DNA of 55,388 bases from a virus: IMG/VR virus record IMGVR_UViG_3300032893_000060, positions 1 to 55,388 of that record; one strand, given 5' to 3'. The position numbers were made by a program, and so were the translations under genes. The notes beneath the pieces were generated by a model. That model was not told where the DNA came from, made no database searches, and saw only the letters and a program-made list of their open reading frames with translations. Shown in pieces: positions 16,809 through 24,921 of the stretch (position 1 is its first letter; the number at the start of each line of letters is the position of its first letter).

Positions 16809-18233
16809 ATGAAGAAAAAACTTTTTATAATTAGTCTTTTAGTAGCACTTAGTGCTTCTGCAATAACAATCTACTGGTATCATCAGGCACCAGAGACATT
16901 GACATTGCAAGATAACGATATATTTCTGATTGAACGACAATCGGCTAGCACTAATCTGTTCACTCGATGGAGCACGATAAAAGCTAACTTAGCACCACTT
17001 ATTCCAGCCACTGCGGCTTTTCCATTTGTAGCTATTTATCCTAATGGAACATTCGTTGCCGGTGGAGTTACAAATTATCCTGTCGGGTCAACAACGTGTG
17101 GCATTCAAGAAGCTATCCACTATTTGCTCCAAACCAATGGTCCAATGCGTGCTCCAGGTGGAACTATATTCTTTGGACCAGGAACATTTTGGACTTCATC
17201 TACAATACTTATTCCAGGGCCAGATTGGGGAACTAATGTTGTTTCAATTAATTTCGAAGGCTCTGGAAAAATGGCTAGTGGTATTACATATTCGAACTCA
17301 GCAACGAATGAAGTTATATACATAGCACCAAGCACTAATGGTATTCCAGCCCATGTTGATACTGTCAACATTTGCTTTCGTAACATGTTCTTTTCATCTG
17401 AGATTAACGCTTGTACGAATATCATACGCATTCGTGGCGATCTTGGTGGTGCTGCTTATCCAGTTGGATCTATTGAATCAGCTATAATTGATAGATGTTG
17501 GTTCTTTCCTGGAGATGTTAGCACAACTAGATGGTATGGTAATCCAAGTATAACAAATGATAGTCTAATTGGAATTAACATTGATTGCTGTTTTAACGAT
17601 CAGATTACGATTCGAGATAGTACATTTACGGATCTTGATTGTGGTATTGCTTTTGCAGCTGATTGGGGAGCAATCATAAATAATGCTTTTGAAGGTCCAA
17701 GTCCAAAGCCATCAAATTGGCCTACATCATCTCCATTCTATACTGGAGCTCAAATTGTATTTCAGACAACATCAATTGGAACATACAATGATAATCAATG
17801 GTTTATCGCTGGTAATGAATTTGTACATGCTCCATTAAGTTATTTGAATGTATTACCAACTACAACTCCACACTTTACTCTTGCTGCAAGTATCTATGTT
17901 CTTAATGATTCATCCGAATTTGATAGTCATCCAGATGGTGGACCTATTGTGCCTGGACCTATAGCAGGAACTACTGGTGGTTCTATTTGCTTTGTTAATC
18001 CAAAGCCATACTATGCTGCTAGCACAAATGAAAGTCCAAGTGAAAACTTCTTCCCTGGATATTTATTTACTAATACGGCTGACTTCTCTAAACTTACTAC
18101 ATTGACTAATCCAAGCCGTCTTATTCAGATCATTGAGCCTATGAGTCATCCAGCTACATCAATACCAGCAACGAACTACCCAACAGCAGGACAATCGTTA
18201 TCATACGATGGTACTAATCTTTATTGGCATTAA
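16809..18233 (+). CDS. Beta-helix tailspike-like protein with signal peptide or N-terminal anchor
   Basis: The ATG at 16809 is preferred over an upstream TTG at 16791, because it begins MKKKLFIISLLVALSASA, a signal or anchor sequence, and follows the previous stop directly. The 474-residue protein contains pectate-lyase-like elements: TTCGIQEAIHYLLQTNG, GGTIFFGPGTFWTSSTILIPG and repeated strands with DRCWFFPGD and IRDSTFTDLDCGIAF, fitting a right-handed beta-helix. It is AT-rich like the head genes, unlike the depolymerase at 12325. It probably is a second receptor-binding or depolymerase subunit. Confidence 0.72.
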   Translation: MKKKLFIISLLVALSASAITIYWYHQAPETLTLQDNDIFLIERQSASTNLFTRWSTIKANLAPLIPATAAFPFVAIYPNGTFVAGGVTNYPVGSTTCGIQEAIHYLLQTNGPMRAPGGTIFFGPGTFWTSSTILIPGPDWGTNVVSINFEGSGKMASGITYSNSATNEVIYIAPSTNGIPAHVDTVNICFRNMFFSSEINACTNIIRIRGDLGGAAYPVGSIESAIIDRCWFFPGDVSTTRWYGNPSITNDSLIGINIDCCFNDQITIRDSTFTDLDCGIAFAADWGAIINNAFEGPSPKPSNWPTSSPFYTGAQIVFQTTSIGTYNDNQWFIAGNEFVHAPLSYLNVLPTTTPHFTLAASIYVLNDSSEFDSHPDGGPIVPGPIAGTTGGSICFVNPKPYYAASTNESPSENFFPGYLFTNTADFSKLTTLTNPSRLIQIIEPMSHPATSIPATNYPTAGQSLSYDGTNLYWH

Positions 18234-18243
18234 ATAACAACAT

Positions 18244-19374
18244 ATGGCTACTCCATCATTATTGGACATAACTCCGCCGTTCGATCCGTCTAACTATACA
18301 GAAATAACTGGTGCTCAATTATACCAGCTTGTCAGTGGCTTAGTTCCTTTCACTGACAAAGGAATGATTGTATTTACATCTGATGACATTTCTGGTAATC
18401 CAGAAGTGCCAGACGCTAGCACTAACACTAAGTGGAAGCAGTATTTGTGGATACGTCAATCGGCGAATACCACTGGCATCTATGTTTGGTGTGATAATAA
18501 AAGCGACAATTCTGTTGGTGGTGTCGATTATCAGAAATGGTATCCGGTCGGTATTAGTGCTATACCGGCTGGCAGTATTGTTGGTAGTCAGATCGCAAAC
18601 GGCACAATCACTGACATAAATATTAGTGATGTTGATTGGAGCAAGATAACTAATGTGCCAGCATTTGTTCCGGCCACTGGAACTATTACTGCTGCAATGC
18701 TTGCTGATGGATGTGTAACTGCATCTAAGTTGTCAGCCGGTGGATTGACTGGCTATTTGCCACGTATATCGGCTGATGGTGTTAGTATGGAGTTCTTTCC
18801 ACCGAACGTTATTACTCAACTTTCTAATCCTAATGCTAGCATTATTGGAAAGCCAGTAATTGTTAATGGATCTGGAAATGGATTTATTGTTGGTGATTGG
18901 AGTTCAGCTGGCTCTAGCATTGTCATATCACAACGGCTGTTTACTGGCATTGTTACTACCATCACATCACCATCGTCCAATTCATATGCTGTTGGTGCGG
19001 CACCAGTATCCACTAAAGGCAATATTATTGCTGGCTTAAATCAAGCATTTAATCCGGCTGCCAGTAGTCATATAGTGGTTGAAGCAATGCTACAGGTAGG
19101 GCAAGACACATACTTCAATTATCCAGTAGTTGGCGCTATATTTGAAGGAACCACACTTCGTGCTTATGCAATGAGTACTGTGCCAACGCAGTATGGTATT
19201 AGCCAAATACACATCTACTATGAAGTACAGAATTCATCATCATCCGCACGATCATTCGACTTCTATTTTGGATCGAGCTATGCTACTGCTAATGCATATT
19301 TGAACAGATCTGGAAGTGGTGTAGTGTATGGTGGCATTACTTCGTGGTCTAAAGTAACAGAATACATTCCATGA
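18244..19374 (+). CDS. Tail fibre protein
   Basis: This 376-residue protein has an N-terminal domain with ALYQLVSG-like and WLWIRQS-like strands, then IPAGSIVGSQIANGTITDINISDVDWSKI and GTITAAMLADGCVTASKLSAGG, the IxxGxI/T repeats typical of phage fibre shafts, and a C-terminal beta domain of collar or knob type (YTFNYPVVGAIFEG region). It is last in the appendage block. The start of the neck gene overlaps its stop by ATGA. Confidence 0.75.
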   Translation: MATPSLLDITPPFDPSNYTEITGAQLYQLVSGLVPFTDKGMIVFTSDDISGNPEVPDASTNTKWKQYLWIRQSANTTGIYVWCDNKSDNSVGGVDYQKWYPVGISAIPAGSIVGSQIANGTITDINISDVDWSKITNVPAFVPATGTITAAMLADGCVTASKLSAGGLTGYLPRISADGVSMEFFPPNVITQLSNPNASIIGKPVIVNGSGNGFIVGDWSSAGSSIVISQRLFTGIVTTITSPSSNSYAVGAAPVSTKGNIIAGLNQAFNPAASSHIVVEAMLQVGQDTYFNYPVVGAIFEGTTLRAYAMSTVPTQYGISQIHIYYEVQNSSSSARSFDFYFGSSYATANAYLNRSGSGVVYGGITSWSKVTEYIP

Positions 19375-20348
19375 GTGTTAAATACATACTAGCTAGAGCT
19401 GGTGCTAAGATGGGTATTAACCCATCTGATCCTAACCAGCGCAATGTACTCCTACGCTATCTTAATGAAGGCGCAGAAGAATTGTATGCGCAAGCCGATT
19501 TAGCTGGATCATTGATGGAGCAAGTATTTAAAGTTAATGGTGATCAAACACTATCACTTCCACCGTATGTCGGCAAATTGCGTGCTATTCGTGAGTATGC
19601 TAGTATGCAAGTATGGCATATTAACCAAATGCGTCCACGCTACAATCAATTCAACTGGAAAGATATGTGGCGTAATTGGAGATTGATTGGAAAGCGTGCA
19701 TTAATGGTATCTGTTACTAATCAGTCGCTTGGCCGACTTATAGTGCCACAAGTTGAAGATCCACCAATTGTTGTGTCAATCAGTGGTTCTACGCAAGATG
19801 CATCACTCATCAGTGAGCAAGTAATAATGGATTCTACTGAGAAGTTCACAGAAAATAACTTCTTAGATTACACGGCTGTGAAGAAGGATCGAGTCAATAA
19901 CTTTGACATTACTCTTACTGATGTTGATGGCAAAGTATTGACTATTATCCCTAATAACATGCTTGCTGCTATGTATCAGATCATTGACATATCAGCATGT
20001 CCATGGCTTCCAGCGGCTACAAGCAAGTTAGACAACTATGTTGAGATACTCTATAAGAAGACACTGCCAGTATTAGTCAACGATGATGATGAGTTTCCCG
20101 CATTCGACTATGACAATGTGATCGTTAATAAGATCATGCAGCTGTGGAATGAAGAGCAGGCAAAAATTGACGTTGCTACAGCATACGACACGAAGGCAAC
20201 TAGGACAGCTGCACGTATTCATGAGGATCAGAACAGAGAGACTGAGGATGAAGTAGCGTTGATTGCTAATCCGCACGATACGATGCTCAAAAGGATTGGC
20301 ACTGGCCTAAGACGTCGATATAGTCAGTATGCAGGGAGGAAATTCTGA
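19371..20348 (+). CDS. Head-tail adaptor / tail tubular A-like protein
   Basis: This 325-residue protein begins MSVKYILARAGAKMGINPSDP, with LLRYLNEGAEELYAQADL, resembling the gp11/gp4-like or tail-tubular-A neck proteins that start with a short helical bundle. Its C-terminal helices (DYDNVIVNKIMQLWNEEQAKIDVATAYDTKATRTA) match the same class. It is immediately followed by the nozzle-like gene with a one-base overlap. Expected role: the ring linking portal and tail tube. Confidence 0.7.
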   Translation: MSVKYILARAGAKMGINPSDPNQRNVLLRYLNEGAEELYAQADLAGSLMEQVFKVNGDQTLSLPPYVGKLRAIREYASMQVWHINQMRPRYNQFNWKDMWRNWRLIGKRALMVSVTNQSLGRLIVPQVEDPPIVVSISGSTQDASLISEQVIMDSTEKFTENNFLDYTAVKKDRVNNFDITLTDVDGKVLTIIPNNMLAAMYQIIDISACPWLPAATSKLDNYVEILYKKTLPVLVNDDDEFPAFDYDNVIVNKIMQLWNEEQAKIDVATAYDTKATRTAARIHEDQNRETEDEVALIANPHDTMLKRIGTGLRRRYSQYAGRKF

Positions 20349-22162
20349 TGCCCAAGGAGCTGATTACACAGGGAACCTCTGAGTATAACCAGACGTCCTT
20401 CATAGGAGGGATGAATCTGCTCTTAAATGATACTCATCTTCAGCCTAATCAGTACCGAGTATTGTTCAATGGTCGCAATAGGTATGATCGGCTTGACCTA
20501 GTGCTATCATCAGCTGAAGATAAATTAGCACCATTTGGTGTTAAGCAAGGAATGGTTACATTTGGTGAATTTGAGATACTATTTGTGTCAGGCAAGGCCT
20601 ACTACAAGTATTACACAAGCACCAAATGGACTATAATCAACGGCTTTTCAATGTCAGCTGTTGCACCACGATATTGGATGCAGATGGTTCCAGTGTCCGA
20701 GACTAACTATGTGCGTGTTGCGGCATCATATACTAACCCTACTGGGAGTGGAACTCTACAAGCTAACGCGGCTGGAGCCATTGCCAAGAATAATGTTATT
20801 GGAGCCGCAATGGGTGATATACCTGGATTATTAGTGCAAGACAATATCAATCAGCCACGATTCATATTTCTTGGTGATGACGGAATGCCGACTGTCAGGA
20901 CGACTCAGAAGTTTGAACAATGGCATATTACATTTACAGACCCTACTAATACTGTTGTTGCAAAAGATGGTGATCAACGTGAGTATGTGCCTATTGGTAA
21001 TGCAATGGCAATAGTAGATGGGATACTGTATATTACATCGCCGGACACAACATTGATCTATAGATCTGTAGAAGGTCGTCCATTGGACTTTGTAGTAAAC
21101 GTTGTCAATACATTAGCTGACCATACTACATCACCACCTTTTACTCAGTTTGGTGGAGGCGATGCCAATACTACATCATATAGTGTTGGAGTTGGCGGTA
21201 TTACTTGTCTACGCCAAATGTCTGATGGCTCTTTATTTGTTAGTGCAAGCAATGCCAATTTCTCTGTTGCTAAGAACTTCTCGCCTGATGCTCCAAAGAT
21301 ATTCGGTGAATACACATTCATCAGAAAGTTTCTGTTTAATGCCAATTGTTTGTCGGACAGAGCGATTCTTGATTCTGTTGGTGATACGAAGTTTATCGAC
21401 TTGACTGGAGTGCGTTCATTTAATGCTATTCAGCAATCACAGGGAAATGAAGGGCGCAATTCTCCGTTCACAGCTACCATTCAAGCTGCATTTCAGAATA
21501 TAGTCCAGAATCCAACGTTTGTCGCAGCCATCCTCTACGATGACTATGAACTGTATGCAGTCAATACCATCTTTGGGCCAGTAATTGCGGTATATGATAC
21601 TATCAATAGTTGCTGGACAGGATTTGATATTGATCAATGTAAGGGAAAAAGGATAAAGCAGTTAGTTAAGATCGAGCTAGCATTTCAAGCATTGTTTGCT
21701 ATTACTGAAGATGACAAGATCTACCGTCTATACATTGGTCCTGATACTGATAATGGCCAACTAAGGACCGATGCCATCTGTAGTAACATTCTGTATGTTA
21801 ACATAAACATGCGGATGGCTAATCCTAAGCTGGAAGTCAAGTTGACTAAGACTAGGATCATAGTGGATAATATTACAGAAGATTGTTCACTGTCATTTAC
21901 ACCCTACATCAATAATCGTGAAGCGGCTGGTGGTACTCAGACTAAAAACTTTACGTATAAAGAGCCGCTGAAGCCTACAACTAATCAATATCCTCTTCCC
22001 GATGTTGATACGCAGCTAGAGAATGCTTTGTTCAGCACACCTGATTGTGAGCAAGGATGGAAAGTATATGGAGTGATAGAGTGGACGTCAGGAAGTCTAA
22101 CTCAGTTTAGTATGGAACTACAAGACATTACTCCGCAGAATCCTCTCAATTCGCAGCAGTGA
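20348..22162 (+). CDS. Tail nozzle / stabilisation protein (P22 gp10-like class)
   Basis: This 604-residue protein is almost entirely beta and begins with KELITQGTSEYNQTSFIGGMNLLLNDTHLQPNQYRVLFNGRNR, a layout common in podovirus nozzle (tail tubular B / P22 gp10) proteins, which fold as a propeller. Repeated motifs such as GNAMAIVDGILYITSPDTTLIY support this. It directly follows the adaptor gene and precedes ejection proteins, the normal podovirus order. Confidence 0.72.
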   Translation: MPKELITQGTSEYNQTSFIGGMNLLLNDTHLQPNQYRVLFNGRNRYDRLDLVLSSAEDKLAPFGVKQGMVTFGEFEILFVSGKAYYKYYTSTKWTIINGFSMSAVAPRYWMQMVPVSETNYVRVAASYTNPTGSGTLQANAAGAIAKNNVIGAAMGDIPGLLVQDNINQPRFIFLGDDGMPTVRTTQKFEQWHITFTDPTNTVVAKDGDQREYVPIGNAMAIVDGILYITSPDTTLIYRSVEGRPLDFVVNVVNTLADHTTSPPFTQFGGGDANTTSYSVGVGGITCLRQMSDGSLFVSASNANFSVAKNFSPDAPKIFGEYTFIRKFLFNANCLSDRAILDSVGDTKFIDLTGVRSFNAIQQSQGNEGRNSPFTATIQAAFQNIVQNPTFVAAILYDDYELYAVNTIFGPVIAVYDTINSCWTGFDIDQCKGKRIKQLVKIELAFQALFAITEDDKIYRLYIGPDTDNGQLRTDAICSNILYVNINMRMANPKLEVKLTKTRIIVDNITEDCSLSFTPYINNREAAGGTQTKNFTYKEPLKPTTNQYPLPDVDTQLENALFSTPDCEQGWKVYGVIEWTSGSLTQFSMELQDITPQNPLNSQQ

Positions 22163-22509
22163 TTACAATTTACCAACTAGCTGAATGGATCATACGACAT
22201 AGACGAGGACCCGCATTCAAAGGATACTCAATGGCTAAAATATGCGAAGAACTTATGGAATGTGCGCAACATAATACCATGCTGTGTGTCACCGATGAGA
22301 CAGGAACAATAGTTGGTGTATGTGCTGGAAAAGCTGATAGTAATGAAAAAGTATTCTATGTCTATGATGTTCTTACTATTGAGCCTTGGGCATTACGACA
22401 AATGCTTAGTGAATTTCTAATACGATTTCCAGGTTATACATTAACTGGACGCCGTCATAATGTGCAAGAAAGACAATTTAACGTACCTCAACTACTAGAA
22501 AGATTATAA
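22159..22509 (+). CDS. GNAT-like acetyltransferase-fold protein
   Basis: The GTG start at 22159 overlaps the nozzle stop by GTGA. The 116-residue protein shows a shortened GNAT fold: MAKICEELMECAQHNTMLCVTDETGTIVGVCAGK for the first helices and strands, then VFYVYDVLTIEP (beta-4) and a C-terminal RFPGYTLTGRRHN region. The acetyl-CoA loop (R/QxxGxG/A) is not evident, so catalysis is uncertain. Similar proteins sit between tail and ejection genes in other podoviruses, perhaps as structural remnants. Confidence 0.68.
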   Translation: MITIYQLAEWIIRHRRGPAFKGYSMAKICEELMECAQHNTMLCVTDETGTIVGVCAGKADSNEKVFYVYDVLTIEPWALRQMLSEFLIRFPGYTLTGRRHNVQERQFNVPQLLERL

Positions 22510-22510
22510 T

Positions 22511-23515
22511 ATGGGTGGTAACTACTATTCATCAGGAAGCGGCAGCGGCTCACAATACAGCATTTCAAATGGATCGGCTGGCAGTTCTTACATGTCAGGT
22601 AGCAGGAGTGGTCTTACGCCAGCCCAAATACTAAATGCATATTCTCAGTTCTTACCTGGGACACTGAATTCGATTGGTAATGCCAGTGCTAATGCTTTAG
22701 CGCCGACTGGTTCAGGTACGGCAGCCGCGACAGCCGGTAACGCTGTTCAACGTAGTCTTAATCCTGAGTACTATGGTGCTCTTGATACTGCTACTGGTAG
22801 TGCAATGCGTGGTGCTAGAGCAGGCAATCAATTACTTAATGCTATCAATCTTAACGGATTGTCGCCGGGTGAATATAATGCCACGGAGCGTGGACTTAAT
22901 CAGTACAACACCGGAACTGGTAATGCTGGATTAGCGAACCCAACTAACGCTATCACTAATGCAATGAACTTTGGTGGTGCGTTTAACAATAAACTTGGGA
23001 TATTGGGAAGTGCCATTGGTGCGAACACTAGTGCGTCTGGAGCAGCAACTAATGCAGCTGGAGCGGCATCACCAAATACTAGTGGATTCAATCCAGTGCA
23101 GATTGCTCTTGGTAACACTGGCTTTGGTGCTAGTTACATTAACCCGATCACAGCCGTATCGCAACAGAATGCTTCTGGTGCTAGTAGTGCAGCAAACATG
23201 AGCTTTGGTGCTGGTGGATCATCTAATAGTAGTCAGGGATGCTGCTTCATATTTATGGAAGCGTATCACGGAACTATGCCTAAGTCTGTCAGACGTGTTC
23301 GTGATAAGTTCTATCGTGCTCATCCTGAAATTGCTAGAGGATATAAGAAGATGGCTAAGTGGCTTGTGCCATTGATTCGTGATTATGATACAGTCAGGTC
23401 GATAGTGTGGAAATTCATGATCGCACCTGCCACTCGTCATTGTGAAGATTTCACTAAGGCTCGCCGTATATCACATTTCTGGCTTAGAGTTTGGGCTATT
23501 TATGGGAGGATATAG
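22511..23515 (+). CDS. Virion/ejection protein with C-terminal CFI-box-like domain
   Basis: This 334-residue protein starts with about 240 residues of low-complexity Gly/Ser/Asn/Ala sequence. From residue 244 it changes to a compact Cys-containing domain: CCFIFMEAYHGTMPKSVRRVRD, followed by GYKKMAKWLVPLIRDYD and C-terminal helices with a Trp cluster. CFI(A/F)xxAYG, then LRxFRD, is the pattern of CFI-box C-terminal domains of bacterial surface proteins. The gene lies just before the ejection proteins, so a minor virion protein delivered with DNA is plausible. Confidence 0.68.
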   Translation: MGGNYYSSGSGSGSQYSISNGSAGSSYMSGSRSGLTPAQILNAYSQFLPGTLNSIGNASANALAPTGSGTAAATAGNAVQRSLNPEYYGALDTATGSAMRGARAGNQLLNAINLNGLSPGEYNATERGLNQYNTGTGNAGLANPTNAITNAMNFGGAFNNKLGILGSAIGANTSASGAATNAAGAASPNTSGFNPVQIALGNTGFGASYINPITAVSQQNASGASSAANMSFGAGGSSNSSQGCCFIFMEAYHGTMPKSVRRVRDKFYRAHPEIARGYKKMAKWLVPLIRDYDTVRSIVWKFMIAPATRHCEDFTKARRISHFWLRVWAIYGRI

Positions 23516-23517
23516 AT

Positions 23518-23796
23518 ATGTTTAATCTACTACAGGGTTTAATCCAGCCAGGTGGACAGGGAACTGGATTAAATATGTTCGGTCAGGATTCCGGTCTGTT
23601 AGGACAATTCGGGAATCAATTGGGTGGATATGCTTTGGACAATTCTGGACTTACTGGTGGTAACAATAGCATTCCGCCGAAAGACAGATCATTGTCTGAC
23701 TATATGAAAAATGCATATCCCAAGAATAGTCAGCAAAGTGGTGGCCTTGGCAACATGCTTGGTAGTGCTTTGGCAGCAATGATTGTTGGAATCTAA
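23518..23796 (+). CDS. Small Gly/Asn-rich ejection-block protein, unknown function
   Basis: The ATG at 23518 is chosen because GGGAGGATA lies just upstream and the preceding stop is at 23515. The upstream in-frame ATG at 23491 lies within the previous gene. The 92-residue product is rich in Gly, Asn and Leu (MFNLLQGLIQPGGQGTGLNMF) and ends in a hydrophobic stretch GLGNMLGSALAAMIVGI that could insert in a membrane. It is placed among ejection genes. Confidence 0.65.
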   Translation: MFNLLQGLIQPGGQGTGLNMFGQDSGLLGQFGNQLGGYALDNSGLTGGNNSIPPKDRSLSDYMKNAYPKNSQQSGGLGNMLGSALAAMIVGI

Positions 23797-23798
23797 TT

Positions 23799-24920
23799 AT
23801 GAGCTTACTTGATACACTTGGTTATAATTTGCTCAGTTCTATCGTCGGTCAGCAGTCACCACAAGTTAATCCTGATGCTGTTGGTACTGCATATGATCCT
23901 AAGAATCCTGCAACGTGGCCATACAAACAGCCGTCATTTGGAACTAAGTTGCTTCATCCAGAAGTTGCTGCTCAGACTGGCCAACTAAATATAGAGCCAT
24001 ACCAGACAAGTGTAGCAGATCAGACTCGACTACGACTTGGTGGACAACACTCTGATATTGTTCAGCCATATCTAGGGCAAACTCCAACTGAGATACCTAA
24101 TGCTATAGCACGTGGATTACTGTATCCAGATAATAGTGCAACTGGGATTGAATCTGGAGTGCAAGCAGCAGAAAATTATCGTGCCGGTGTTCCAGAAGCA
24201 AGAGCACTATCTAATCTAGCATCAGCTAAGTACGAGTCGCAGTTCTATCCTGAGCACGAAAAACTCATAGCTCCACAAGTAGGATACGATCTAGCGAAGA
24301 TAAAAAGTGGAATGGAGACATTACCGGGTGAAACGGCTGTTACTAAAGCACAGAATCGTTCTGCTCTTGCTCAAATACCAACTCACACTCAATCTGCAAT
24401 ATCAGGAAATATTGCATCACAGCAGGCAGCCGAAAGAGCCATTCAGCTCAATCCACAATTAACTGAATCTGAAAAGCAAGAGATTCTAGCCAGGACTAGA
24501 ACAGCTAGAAGCACAATTGGCGGCCAGACTATAATAGATGACTTCGGCAATGAAATTCGTGCACCACAGATACTGTCACCAATGCAGAGAATGACTGTTG
24601 GTACTAGACCTCAGGAGTTAATTGGATTACCGGGTGGTGGATTTGTGCCAACTGTTCTTAACAATCAATCTACTAAAGCTGGAGTACCAGTAAGGAAAGC
24701 AGTTGGACCAACTTATGGTCCACCTAATAAACCCGCAACAGGACTTATACCCAAAGCCATTGGTGATTTAGGAACACAACTTGGTGAACTAGCTGGCAGT
24801 GAGCCTGGCTCTGAGTTCTTGCGTGGAGCTAAAACAGCTGCAATGCTTCCACGCGACTATATAAACAAGAACCGAGAGCTACTGAGTAATCTTTATCAGT
24901 ATCTGTGGCAAGGACAATAA
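23799..24920 (+). CDS. Internal virion / ejection protein
   Basis: This 373-residue protein begins MSLLDTLGYNLLSSIVGQ, a hydrophobic start, and continues as a Gln/Ala/Pro-rich mostly helical protein (AENYRAGVPEARALSNLASAKYESQFYPEHEKL). Such composition is typical of the inner-core proteins that podoviruses eject to build a channel through the cell envelope. It lies directly before the giant 1560-residue gene with a one-base gap. No enzymatic motif is visible. Confidence 0.68.
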   Translation: MSLLDTLGYNLLSSIVGQQSPQVNPDAVGTAYDPKNPATWPYKQPSFGTKLLHPEVAAQTGQLNIEPYQTSVADQTRLRLGGQHSDIVQPYLGQTPTEIPNAIARGLLYPDNSATGIESGVQAAENYRAGVPEARALSNLASAKYESQFYPEHEKLIAPQVGYDLAKIKSGMETLPGETAVTKAQNRSALAQIPTHTQSAISGNIASQQAAERAIQLNPQLTESEKQEILARTRTARSTIGGQTIIDDFGNEIRAPQILSPMQRMTVGTRPQELIGLPGGGFVPTVLNNQSTKAGVPVRKAVGPTYGPPNKPATGLIPKAIGDLGTQLGELAGSEPGSEFLRGAKTAAMLPRDYINKNRELLSNLYQYLWQGQ

Positions 24921-24921
24921 T

